Positions 1 to 6,540 of a stretch of 8,139 nt of DNA are shown piece by piece (within the stretch, counting starts at the first letter, position 1; the number at the start of each line of letters is the position of its first letter). The stretch is from Bdellovibrionales bacterium. GTDB lineage: Bacteria > Bdellovibrionota > Bdellovibrionia > Bdellovibrionales > UBA1609. The position numbers and the translations under genes were made by a program. The notes under the pieces are model-generated. The model ran no database searches. It was given only the letters and a program-made list of their open reading frames with translations, and was not told the DNA's origin. Where the stretch lies: the NCBI GenBank assembly GCA_028279085.1, contig JANQSX010000130.1:1-8139 (forward strand), written 5' to 3'.

Positions 1-1625
1 TTCATACAAGATTTTTGATCCAAAAACTTTGATCGCAAATCTTTATGTTCTTTTATTAAAAACTTCATTTTTTTCCAATTCACTTCCGGACGGCATAAAT
101 ATTTTCTCAAACTCTGTGCTTTATTTAACTCCGGTGCTTTTACCTCCCTAAGTTGAAGTTTTGTTTGTTCACTGGGAACGAGCTTAACCGTGTTTAAAAG
201 ATTTAAAAGATTTTTTCTGTTTTTAAGTTCCTTTTCCAAAATAGCTTCTTTCTTTGAAGAAAGAAGTTGAAACTTGGAACTTAAATGAAAAAGTCTTTCT
301 ATCGCATTATCTTCTCTTAAAATAAGTCGATGTTCTGCACGAGAAGTAAGCATTCTATAAGGTTCTTTTGTCCCCTTAGTTACTAAATCATCTATTAAAA
401 CTCCAATATAGGCTTCCTGCCTTTTTAAAATAAAGTAAGGACCCCCTTTAATCTGACTTGCAGCATTTACTCCTGCAACTAATCCTTGACCGGCCGCTTC
501 TTCATAACCGCTGCTACCATTAATTTGTCCGGCAAAAAAAAGGTTTTTAAATAATTTTGTCTCTAAAGTAGGAAATAACATTTGTGGATCTAAAAAATCA
601 TACTCCACGGCATAACCAGGTTTTAAAATCTCCACTTGCTCCAAACCTTTAATAGTTCTTAAAAATTTCAACTGAATAGGGGCGGGTAGGCTCGTGGAAA
701 GCCCTTGCAGATAAATAGAATTTCCAGTAAGGGTTTCAGGCTCCAAAAAACTTTGATGCCGATCTTTATCAGCAAAACGAATCAGTTTATCCTCTACACT
801 TGGACAATATCGAGGTCCGGTTCCTTTAATAGCTCCTGAATAAAGAGGAGAAAATTTTAAGTTTTTCCGAATAATTTCATGAGTGCGTTCATTAGTATAA
901 GTTAAATAGCAAAGTATCTGTGAAAGTTTTAAATCCTGAGAGCTGAAAAAACTAAAAGGTTTAAATTTTTCATCCCCCTTTTGAGGGCTGAGTTTAGAAA
1001 AATCAATACTATTTTTTTTTAATCGAGGGGGGGTTCCTGTTTTTAAACGATAAACAGGAAACCCTAAAGTTTTTAATTGATCGGAAAGTCCTTTAGTAGC
1101 TTTTTCCCCCACACGTCCTCCCGACTTTTGAGTGGAACCAATATGCATTATTCCCTTCATAAAAGTTCCTGTGGTTAAAATGACCGCTTGAGCAAATATT
1201 TTATCTCCTTTATCTGTAATAACCCCTTTACAAATATTTTTCTCAAAATGAAGTTTTTTCACTTCCGCTGAAATAAAAAAAATTTTTTCAATAGAAGTAA
1301 GATAGTCTTTAACAAAAGAAGAATAAGCTTCCTTATCACATTGCATCCGGGAACCTCTGACTGCCGGACCTTTAGAGCCATTTAAAAGTTTAAATTGAAG
1401 ACAAGTAGCATCCGCCGCTCGCCCCATAAGACCTCCCAAAATATCCAATTCTTTTACGATATGACCTTTTCCCAATCCTCCTATTGAGGGATTACAACTC
1501 ATATGAGCTGTACGCTCCCAATTAACTGTCACTATTAAAACAGAACAACCTTTTCTGGCCGCTGCATAAGCCGCTTCCACTCCGGCATGACCACTTCCCA
1601 CTACAATAATGTCAAAACTTTTCAT
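1..1625 (-). CDS. mnmG: tRNA U34 carboxymethylaminomethyl-modification FAD enzyme MnmG, 3' end beyond window
   Basis: MnmG (GidA) is the FAD-dependent partner of MnmE. The complex adds the (carboxymethyl)aminomethyl group to C5 of the wobble uridine of certain tRNAs in the cytoplasm. From the ATG at 1625-1623 the frame stays open for 541 codons to the window edge; the family is usually about 620-630 residues, so roughly 80 C-terminal residues are missing. Visible family marks are the dinucleotide-binding loop VVGSGHAGVEAA (residues 8-19), SCNPSIGG with Cys44, GPRYCPSVEDK with Cys274 (these two match the conserved cysteines of the family), GQINGSSGYEEAAGQG and SRAEHRLILREDNA. The start is supported by AAGG six bases before the ATG. 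It is the last gene of the leftward block, 108 bases after mnmE, next to its functional partner. The gene looks intact as far as it can be read. Identification is near certain. Confidence 0.97.
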   Translation of the reverse strand, partial: MKSFDIIVVGSGHAGVEAAYAAARKGCSVLIVTVNWERTAHMSCNPSIGGLGKGHIVKELDILGGLMGRAADATCLQFKLLNGSKGPAVRGSRMQCDKEAYSSFVKDYLTSIEKIFFISAEVKKLHFEKNICKGVITDKGDKIFAQAVILTTGTFMKGIMHIGSTQKSGGRVGEKATKGLSDQLKTLGFPVYRLKTGTPPRLKKNSIDFSKLSPQKGDEKFKPFSFFSSQDLKLSQILCYLTYTNERTHEIIRKNLKFSPLYSGAIKGTGPRYCPSVEDKLIRFADKDRHQSFLEPETLTGNSIYLQGLSTSLPAPIQLKFLRTIKGLEQVEILKPGYAVEYDFLDPQMLFPTLETKLFKNLFFAGQINGSSGYEEAAGQGLVAGVNAASQIKGGPYFILKRQEAYIGVLIDDLVTKGTKEPYRMLTSRAEHRLILREDNAIERLFHLSSKFQLLSSKKEAILEKELKNRKNLLNLLNTVKLVPSEQTKLQLREVKAPELNKAQSLRKYLCRPEVNWKKMKFLIKEHKDLRSKFLDQKSCM

Positions 1626-1634
1626 ACCTCGCCT

Positions 1635-1671
1635 TTTTTACATTTTAATTTTAAAAGTTTACTTGTAAAAA
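1635..1671 (-). repeat. A/U-rich inverted repeat just before the mnmG ribosome site
   Basis: TTTTTACA (1635-1642) and TGTAAAAA (1664-1671) are perfect 8-base inverted arms with a 21-base spacer. In the mnmG mRNA the 3' arm ends immediately upstream of the AAGGCGAGG ribosome-binding region. No run of U follows the stem, so it is not a terminator. Its A/T composition makes a chance origin likely. Confidence 0.3.
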
Positions 1672-1733
1672 CCCTAAGAACCACTATCAGGTATTTATAT
1701 AAAAAAGAATTATGAGAAAATCTAAATTGAATT

Positions 1734-3206
1734 TCATTTTCCTAAACAGAATTCTTTAAAAACTTGCTTGATCACTTCTTCATTATACTCTTTCCCTAAC
1801 AACTTATATAAAACCGACAAAGCTTGCTGTAATTCAAAGGCTATAAACTCTGAAGAAGCTTTTTTATTTAAAAGTTCGGCGGCTTGATTCAAAAAAATAC
1901 TTATTTCCTGTAAAGCCTGAAGTTGACGAGAGGTGGAAAGAAAAATTTCATCAACTTCTTTTTCAGATTCTCTATAAAGAATTTCTTTTAAGGTTTTCAC
2001 CCCTTCCCCGGTTTGAGAACTTAACCAGAGAGGTTCTTTGTTTAATTTATCTATCTGAATATTATTTTCAGTAAAAAAGGAACCGGCTAAATTTTTCTTC
2101 TGGAAATATAAAAGCACCTCTTCTAAAAAGCGCTTTTTTTCCGAGACAGTCAGTTGATCGGATTTACTAAATACTATAATTGTTTTTTTCCTATCTAGTT
2201 TTTCTATACCAAAAAACTTTTCCGGATTTAAAGGTAAGTCGCTCTCCAATAAAAAAAGACAAAGATCAGAATACTGTAGTTGCTCTGAAGTTTTCTCAAT
2301 ACCTTTTTTTTCTACCGGATCAGGATTATAACGAAAGCCGGCACTATCTTTCACACAAAGCTCTCGCCCGTTCAATAAAAGCCGGGCAGATAAGATATCC
2401 CTAGTAGTACCTGGATATTCTGTGACAATGGCTTTATCCTCTTGAATTAAATAATTAAATAAAGAAGATTTTCCGGCATTAGGTGCCCCTAATAAAATTA
2501 CACTGAACCCTTCTCGATTAATTCTCCCTTGTTGAAATCCAACAATCATTTTTTTTACATAGGTTTTTGTTTCTCTTAAAAAAGAAATTTGTTGATCTAC
2601 GGAAAAAGGCTGTATTTCCTGATCACTAAAATCAATACCGGCTTCTAAATGAGAAAGAATTCTTAAAAGTTTTTGCTCTAAAAGGTTTAACCGATCAGAC
2701 AACTTTCCTTTTAACCCTCTCATAGCTTGCTCATGAGCTTTTGGAGAACGGCTTTGAATAAGTTGCAAAACACTTTCCGCCTGCAAAAGATCTATTTTCC
2801 CATTCATAAAAGCCCGATAACTAAATTCCCCTCTCTCCGCCAACCTGACTCCTATAGACTGTAAAAGTTCTAAAATAAGAGAAGAAAGAAAAAGTCCTCC
2901 ATGGCAGCTTATTTCCACACTCTCTTCACCTGTAAAAGATCGACCTTCTTCAAAACAAAGGAGTAACACTTCGTCTATAAACTTTTTTGTTTTTGGATGT
3001 AAAAAAGTTCCAAAATAAATATGATGAGCCTTCACTTTTTGGGGCAAAAAAGAACAAACTTTTCTAATAGCCTTAAAAGTGCCTTTACCACTAAGCCGAA
3101 TGAGAGACAAAGCTCCTTCTCCGGGTGGGGTGGCCAGAGCACATATAATATCTTCATCCTGTGATCTCTTCACTACAAAATGAGAGGAAGAAATTTCCTG
3201 TTTCAT
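1734..3206 (-). CDS. mnmE: tRNA U34 modification GTPase MnmE (TrmE)
   Basis: MnmE is the GTPase half of the MnmE-MnmG complex; its N-terminal domain binds the tetrahydrofolate one-carbon donor. The 490-residue product shows the N-terminal domain (IICALATPPGEG near residue 20, FTGEESVEISCHGG at 91-104, RAFMNGKIDLLQAESV near 131), then the helical domain with the inserted G domain. In the G domain are the P-loop GAPNAGKSS (240-248), the G2 region YPGTTRD (264-270), G3 DSAG (287-290), a G4 that reads SKSD (347-350) rather than NKxD, and G5 SSQTGEG near 396. The chain ends in CLGK (487-490), the expected C-terminal motif with its cysteine. It is somewhat longer than the usual ~455 residues, with about 15 extra N-terminal residues and a longer G4-G5 segment. 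The ATG at 3206 has no convincing Shine-Dalgarno sequence. mnmG follows it, as in many bacteria. Confidence 0.97.
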   Translation of the reverse strand: MKQEISSSHFVVKRSQDEDIICALATPPGEGALSLIRLSGKGTFKAIRKVCSFLPQKVKAHHIYFGTFLHPKTKKFIDEVLLLCFEEGRSFTGEESVEISCHGGLFLSSLILELLQSIGVRLAERGEFSYRAFMNGKIDLLQAESVLQLIQSRSPKAHEQAMRGLKGKLSDRLNLLEQKLLRILSHLEAGIDFSDQEIQPFSVDQQISFLRETKTYVKKMIVGFQQGRINREGFSVILLGAPNAGKSSLFNYLIQEDKAIVTEYPGTTRDILSARLLLNGRELCVKDSAGFRYNPDPVEKKGIEKTSEQLQYSDLCLFLLESDLPLNPEKFFGIEKLDRKKTIIVFSKSDQLTVSEKKRFLEEVLLYFQKKNLAGSFFTENNIQIDKLNKEPLWLSSQTGEGVKTLKEILYRESEKEVDEIFLSTSRQLQALQEISIFLNQAAELLNKKASSEFIAFELQQALSVLYKLLGKEYNEEVIKQVFKEFCLGK

Positions 3207-3211
3207 AATTA

Positions 3212-3240
3212 CTTATATTTCTTTAATTTGAAAAATCCAA
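3212..3240 (-). promoter_or_regulatory. candidate mnmE promoter, close enough for a leaderless mRNA
   Basis: On the minus strand TTGGAT (3240-3235) is followed after exactly 17 bases by TATAAG (3217-3212), a 5/6 match to the sigma-70 -10 hexamer; the -35 is only 3/6. The -10 ends five bases before the mnmE ATG, so transcription would begin at or next to the start codon. This fits the lack of a ribosome site there. The region is AT-rich, so a chance match is possible. Confidence 0.35.
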
Positions 3241-3309
3241 TTACTGTCTATTTTTGTCCAAGAACCAGTTTTTTGAGAAGAGAAAAGATCACAGTCGGTC
3301 CCATTTAAG

Positions 3310-3795
3310 TTATTTTGGAGTGATACAAATATTTTTATAAAAACCTTCCCCGATTGAAGAAGTTTTTACTCCTCCCCTTTCTGCTAGAAACTGATGCACT
3401 TTTCGCCTTTGAAAAGGAGAGAGTGACTTTTTTAAGTATACTGGACGACCGGTGGAAAGAGCCTTATTTTTTAACTTATCAGCCAGATCTAAAAGTCTCT
3501 TTTCCCTTTCTTCAAAAAAATTTCCTGAATCTAAGCGTACAACTATATTCTGGCCAAAAAAATGATGTTGCACCACCCTATTAAGATAGGTTTGCAGAGC
3601 TAAAAGTAAACGACCATCTTTTGTTTTTAATAAACCTTCATCTTCCCCAAAAATTTCAATAGCAATTTCTCCGTCTTCTTTTTGTCTTAATTCCGTGGAA
3701 AGTTCAAACTCCCCTTTTTCCAATAAATCCTGTAAAATTTGTTCCACTAAAGCTTTTGAATCCTTCTCTTTTCCCTTAAATAGTTTCTTAAACAT
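3310..3795 (-). CDS. jag: Jag/KhpB-like RNA-binding protein (KH + R3H)
   Basis: This is a small cytoplasmic RNA-binding protein of the Jag (SpoIIIJ-associated) family, usually encoded next to yidC as here. I start it at the ATG at 3795 (161 residues) because AAGGAG lies seven bases upstream; the frame also opens one codon earlier at a GTG (3798), only four bases from the same site. There is a basic N-terminus, a KH-like region at about 30-90 (ALQTYLNRVV near 66), then a helix (REKRLLDLADKLKNKA near 97) and an R3H domain with RRKVH (Arg130 to His134) inside SPFQRRKVHQFL, ending in the typical SIGEGFYKNICITPK. The GxxG loop of the KH fold reads TKDG, so its first glycine is replaced. The separate Jag_N domain of Firmicutes homologues is absent. 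Family assignment is strong; its cellular role here is unknown. Confidence 0.9.
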   Translation of the reverse strand: MFKKLFKGKEKDSKALVEQILQDLLEKGEFELSTELRQKEDGEIAIEIFGEDEGLLKTKDGRLLLALQTYLNRVVQHHFFGQNIVVRLDSGNFFEEREKRLLDLADKLKNKALSTGRPVYLKKSLSPFQRRKVHQFLAERGGVKTSSIGEGFYKNICITPK

Positions 3796-3845
3796 CACTT
3801 CACTCCTTTTTTAATAAAAGCCGGGGTTCATTCTATCTCTATTTT

Positions 3846-5474
3846 TTACCTATTCAGACTAGGAATCGTTGGTTGAGCCACTCCTTTTTTGTTCAAATAA
3901 ATCTGCTGAATCAAACCAAACAAAGTGCTCACCAGCATATATAAAACCAAGCCACTGGGAAAATTTATCATAAAAAGAGCCATAAAAACAGGCATAATCT
4001 GCATGACCCGAGCCATTTCTTTATTGGGAGTTACAGGACTTAATTTTTGTTGAACAAACATAAAAAAACCCATTAACACCGGTAAAACATAATAAGGATC
4101 TTTCCAACTGAGATCTTGAATCCAAAACATAAAAGGAGCGCGGTACAAAGAATAACTATTAGCTAAGGCCCTCCAAAGAGCCCAAAAAACAGGAATTTGA
4201 AGAAGCAAAGGCAAGCACCCCCCTAAAGGATTAGCACGATGGGCTTTCATTATAGCCATTACCTCTTGATTCATCCTTTGAGGATCATCTTTAAATTTGC
4301 TTTTAACTTTCTGTATTTCCGGATGCACTTTTTTCATTATTTCCATAGAACGATGAGAAGAAAGAATAAAAGGCAAAAGTAACAATCGGACCAAAAGAGT
4401 TAATAGGATAATAGAAACCCCCCAATTACCTACCAGAGAGTAAAAAAATTGTAAAATTTGGAGAATAAAACGAGATAAAGAACCAAAAAACCCAAAATCC
4501 ACCCAACGAATTAAGGCCGGGTATTCCTCCTTAAAAAAAACAAAGTCTTTTGGCCCTATAAAAGCCCTATAAGAAATATCAAAATCCTGCTGAGGATTTA
4601 AAATCGAATGTTCAATAACACCCACATAATGCTTGTTCCTGAAAAGAATTTTAAACTGAGGTAGAACATCCGACTGTTTTTCCATCCAGGCCAATCCAAA
4701 ATATTTACTTCCTAAAGCCGCTGTTTTCACCAAGGAAAAAGGAGCTTGGGATTGTAACTCCTGAGCCTGAGATTCATCCATAGACATAATAGGAATTTGT
4801 TCAAACCCTTTTGAGGAAGATATAAAAAAAGATAAAAAATCCGGTTGAGTAAGAAAAGATAAAAAACCCTGTTTTTGAGTTTCAAAGCTTTGTGTAATTA
4901 AAGTGCTAATACCGGTAATAAAACTTAAATCTCCACTCACTTTCACTTGTGTTTCTATTAGAAAAGCCTCCGGATCCACAGATAAAGTTTTTTTTATTTC
5001 CACCCCTTTCCAAAAAGCTGTCCCTTCCCAAGAGTTTTCAGAAACCGGTTTAATATCAAAATATAAGATGTTTTTTTCCATAATTCTTGTCTCAAAGGGA
5101 AGGTTTTTCTCACCTGTAAAAAGCCAAACCGCTTTTTCCTTGCGATCTAAAATCTGATTTAAAACCAAATTTTTAAAACCCATCCCTTGAGAAGAAATAT
5201 CGAAAGACAAATTTTTACTTTTAAAGGAAAAAACTTTTTCCGTTTCCGACACCGGTGAAATAGAGTTTTGATTTTTTAATAATTTCTGAGCTGAGGATTT
5301 AGAAAGAATTTCTTTCTGCGGTTCTTTTTCTTCTTTCTGAGACACTATTTCAGGTGGGTTTGTCTTTTGAGGATACTTTTTTCGCATATAAGCATCCCAG
5401 GTAAACCAAGCCAGGAACACTAAAGCCACTGCTATTAAAGTATTTTTATCTAAAAAGTTTTCTCTTTCTTTCAT
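3846..5474 (-). CDS. yidC: membrane protein insertase YidC, Gram-negative form
   Basis: YidC inserts and folds inner-membrane proteins, alone or with SecYEG. The 542-residue product has a first membrane segment at about residues 10-29 (NTLIAVALVFLAWFTWDAYM), a lysine- and glutamate-rich linker (about 31-80), a periplasmic domain (about 81-320) and the conserved Oxa1-type core (about 330-530). In the core, Arg363 sits in LLTLLVRLLLLPF, matching the hydrophilic-groove arginine essential in many homologues. Next comes the charged cytoplasmic coiled hairpin (about 374-412), then NPLGGCLPLLLQIPVFWALW (415-434), PVLMGFFMFVQQKL and the last segments up to about 525. The length is normal for a Gram-negative YidC. 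It starts at the ATG at 5474, 17 bases after yidD, with only a weak AAAGA ribosome site, so coupling to yidD translation is plausible. The presence of a periplasmic domain is the best evidence for a Gram-negative host. Confidence 0.98.
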   Translation of the reverse strand: MKERENFLDKNTLIAVALVFLAWFTWDAYMRKKYPQKTNPPEIVSQKEEKEPQKEILSKSSAQKLLKNQNSISPVSETEKVFSFKSKNLSFDISSQGMGFKNLVLNQILDRKEKAVWLFTGEKNLPFETRIMEKNILYFDIKPVSENSWEGTAFWKGVEIKKTLSVDPEAFLIETQVKVSGDLSFITGISTLITQSFETQKQGFLSFLTQPDFLSFFISSSKGFEQIPIMSMDESQAQELQSQAPFSLVKTAALGSKYFGLAWMEKQSDVLPQFKILFRNKHYVGVIEHSILNPQQDFDISYRAFIGPKDFVFFKEEYPALIRWVDFGFFGSLSRFILQILQFFYSLVGNWGVSIILLTLLVRLLLLPFILSSHRSMEIMKKVHPEIQKVKSKFKDDPQRMNQEVMAIMKAHRANPLGGCLPLLLQIPVFWALWRALANSYSLYRAPFMFWIQDLSWKDPYYVLPVLMGFFMFVQQKLSPVTPNKEMARVMQIMPVFMALFMINFPSGLVLYMLVSTLFGLIQQIYLNKKGVAQPTIPSLNR

Positions 5475-5491
5475 ATCTTTAAATCAACCAA

Positions 5492-5734
5492 TTATTTACC
5501 TTTTTTATTTTTTTCCGGCACCGGATCCCAGCCAAAAGGGCCAAAAAAGTGACACTTAGAAAGCCTTCTCAAAACCAAACAAAAAGCTTTTTGAAAGGGA
5601 TGAGATGAAAACGCTGATTCAGCATAACAAGAACAAGAGGGGTAAAAACGACAAGCTCCTCCAAAATGAGCAGAGAAAAAAACCCTATAAACCCTTATAA
5701 GAAAAAGACAAATGATTAATAAAATGCGTTTCAT
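5492..5734 (-). CDS. yidD: membrane protein insertion efficiency factor YidD
   Basis: YidD is a small membrane-associated protein that assists YidC-dependent insertion. Starting at the ATG at 5734 it has 80 residues: a hydrophobic, amphipathic N-terminus (MKRILLIICLFLIRVYRVFFS), the family core CRFYPSCSCYAESAF with Cys28 and Cys34, then LRRLSKC with Cys61 and the signature GWDPVP (68-73) before a basic tail. These three cysteines match the conserved family positions; Cys9, Cys36 and Cys52 are additional. The frame extends six codons upstream to a GTG (5752), but that codon has no ribosome site, whereas GAG lies six bases before the ATG and the ATG start fits the family's usual N-terminus. It sits between rnpA and yidC, its usual place. 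Confidence 0.93.
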   Translation of the reverse strand: MKRILLIICLFLIRVYRVFFSAHFGGACRFYPSCSCYAESAFSSHPFQKAFCLVLRRLSKCHFFGPFGWDPVPEKNKKGK

Positions 5735-5780
5735 CACATACTCAAAGTTCACAATTCATCTATAAAAATAATATGAAAGC

Positions 5781-6128
5781 TTAAAGCTGTATCAAGCGAT
5801 ATAGCTTTTCAAAACCTATACAAAAACTCTCATACTTCATGTTTTTATAAAAATCTTTCTCTCTTTTTTCAAATCCCAACATTAAATCCACTCCTTTTAA
5901 ATCTTCTTTTTCTTTCAAAAAATGCCTAGCCCATCTTTTAAAACGACTCCTATGTACGGCATTGCCTGTCCACCTTGGAAAAGACAAACCAAAACGACAC
6001 AAAGACAACTCATTTTTTAGATAAATAATAAAAAAACCCTCTCTTTTTAATCGCCGACCATTTCTTTTAAGCAAAAGAAAGTCCTTCTTTTTGCTTAAGG
6101 AAAACCATTTTTTTTGTTTTCTGCTCAT
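5781..6128 (-). CDS. rnpA: ribonuclease P protein component
   Basis: RnpA is the protein subunit of RNase P, which helps the catalytic RNA remove 5' leaders from pre-tRNAs. From the ATG at 6128 it is 115 residues, very basic, with FSLSKKKDFLLLKRNGRRL at the N-terminus and the family signature region RFGLSFPRWTGNAVHRSRFKRWARHF (about 45-70; quoted here in two overlapping blocks: RFGLSFPRWTGNAV and AVHRSRFKRWARHF). The normally near-invariant RNR reads RSR at 60-62, and the usual KK before the G is RW. The frame is open up to a GTG at 6173, adding 15 residues, but this would lie on top of the AGGGGAG ribosome site and is not needed by homology. The ATG overlaps the stop of a tiny upstream ORF (TAATG), suggesting coupled translation. 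rpmH precedes it, as is typical. Confidence 0.93.
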   Translation of the reverse strand: MSRKQKKWFSLSKKKDFLLLKRNGRRLKREGFFIIYLKNELSLCRFGLSFPRWTGNAVHRSRFKRWARHFLKEKEDLKGVDLMLGFEKREKDFYKNMKYESFCIGFEKLYRLIQL

Positions 6129-6154
6129 TACCCTGTCTTTAATTGATTTATCAT
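6128..6154 (-). CDS. candidate 8-codon upstream ORF coupled to rnpA
   Basis: The ATG at 6154-6152 opens MINQLKTG and stops with TAA at 6130-6128. That TAA shares its last base with the rnpA ATG (TAATG). A strong purine-rich site, GAGGGGAG (6171-6164), sits nine bases before this ATG. In contrast, the rnpA ATG has no well-spaced site of its own: AGGG lies only two bases away, and AAAGA is weak. The reading frame differs from that of rnpA. Nothing is known of such a peptide; the role, if any, would be to load ribosomes for re-initiation at rnpA. Confidence 0.4.
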   Translation of the reverse strand: MINQLKTG

Positions 6155-6168
6155 AAGAATAAACTCCC

Positions 6169-6182
6169 CTCACTCTAGTGAG
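6169..6182 (-). promoter_or_regulatory. hairpin overlapping the ribosome site of the rnpA leader
   Basis: CTCACTAGAGTGAG (minus strand, 6182-6169) is a perfect inverted repeat. As RNA it can form a five-pair stem, CTCAC/GTGAG, with a TAGA loop. The 3' arm includes the GAG that begins the GAGGGGAG ribosome site, so the fold would partly mask it. No U-run follows, so it is not an intrinsic terminator. Confidence 0.35.
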
Positions 6183-6242
6183 AAAAATGATGTCAAACTA
6201 AAAATAAAACAAAATAAAATTTGGTTATTAGTGAATGATTCG

Positions 6243-6392
6243 TTATTTACTTCCCACAGATACAACAAGTTGTTTTCGGCCTTTTTTGCGACGACGATTA
6301 AGAACCTCCTGCCCGTTTTTATCTGCCATCCGAGACCTAAAGCCATGAGAACGACTTCTTTTTTTATTACTTGGTTGATATGTTCTTTTCAT
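6243..6392 (-). CDS. rpmH: 50S ribosomal protein L34
   Basis: L34 is a tiny basic protein of the large ribosomal subunit. The 49-codon frame reads from the ATG at 6392 to the TAA at 6245-6243. It begins MKRTYQPSNKKRSRSHGFRS, with the invariant TYQPS and HGFRSRM blocks, followed by VLNRRRKKGRKQL, and ends in VVSVGSK. Every landmark of the family is present, and the length is within the usual 44-49. A GGGA about eight bases upstream is a modest ribosome site. It is the first gene of the leftward block, divergent from dnaA and upstream of rnpA, which is the classical arrangement next to chromosomal origins. A plus-strand open frame covering it is only its antisense shadow. Confidence 0.98.
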   Translation of the reverse strand: MKRTYQPSNKKRSRSHGFRSRMADKNGQEVLNRRRKKGRKQLVVSVGSK

Positions 6393-6482
6393 CTTTTATT
6401 CCCAATTTATTCTTTAAAAACAATAAATTAAAGATATCTAGTTGAAATGAATAAAAGCTATTTACAACTATTGAAAGTCTAT

Positions 6483-6510
6483 AAAAAACCCTTTTTTCCA
6501 AAAGAAAAAA
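6483..6510. repeat. A/T-tract competing hairpins
   Basis: AAAAAA-CCC-TTTTTT (6483-6497) is an inverted repeat. Its T tract is shared with a second repeat, TTTTTTC-CAAAA-GAAAAAA (6492-6510). Such tracts are commonly bent DNA or promoter-upstream elements. No termination role is evident, since neither flanking gene ends here. Chance is a reasonable explanation in AT-rich DNA. Confidence 0.25.
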
Positions 6511-6523
6511 TTCATCTTTAAAC

Positions 6524-6529
6524 TATAAT
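6524..6529 (+). promoter_or_regulatory. candidate dnaA -10 hexamer TATAAT
   Basis: A perfect sigma-70 -10 hexamer faces dnaA. Transcription from it would begin around 6535-6536, giving a leader of about 133 bases that includes every arm of the fold described at 6541-6664. The -35 position (AAAGAA at 17 bases) does not match the consensus, so the call is tentative. A rival is TTGACG at 6542-6547, which has only a poor -10 (TATCTC or TTATCT) downstream. Confidence 0.35.
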
Positions 6530-6540
6530 CTTACAACTTT

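Noticed and set aside
2180..2404. Plus-strand open frame of 74 codons
   Set aside because: It lies wholly antisense to the GTPase domain of mnmE, has no family resemblance I recognise, and is a shadow of the real gene.
3354..3584. Plus-strand open frame of 76 codons
   Set aside because: Antisense to the R3H half of jag, where the minus-strand protein is clearly conserved.
4903..5157. Plus-strand open frame of 84 codons
   Set aside because: Antisense to the periplasmic domain of yidC with no support of its own.
6191..6196. Perfect -35 hexamer TTGACA (minus strand) upstream of rnpA
   Set aside because: At 15-19 bases downstream there is no -10-like hexamer, only GTGAGG-type sequence, so a promoter cannot be supported.
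6246..6260. TTCCCACAG resembling a DnaA box inside rpmH
   Set aside because: Only 6 of 9 bases match TTATCCACA, and the sequence is explained by the C-terminal codons of rpmH.
6231..6431. Plus-strand open frame of 66 codons
   Set aside because: It covers rpmH on the opposite strand; L34 is unmistakable there.
6481..6510. A/T hairpins considered as a transcription terminator
   Set aside because: The genes on both sides diverge from this region, so no transcript ends here, and the stems are A/T pairs without a GC core.
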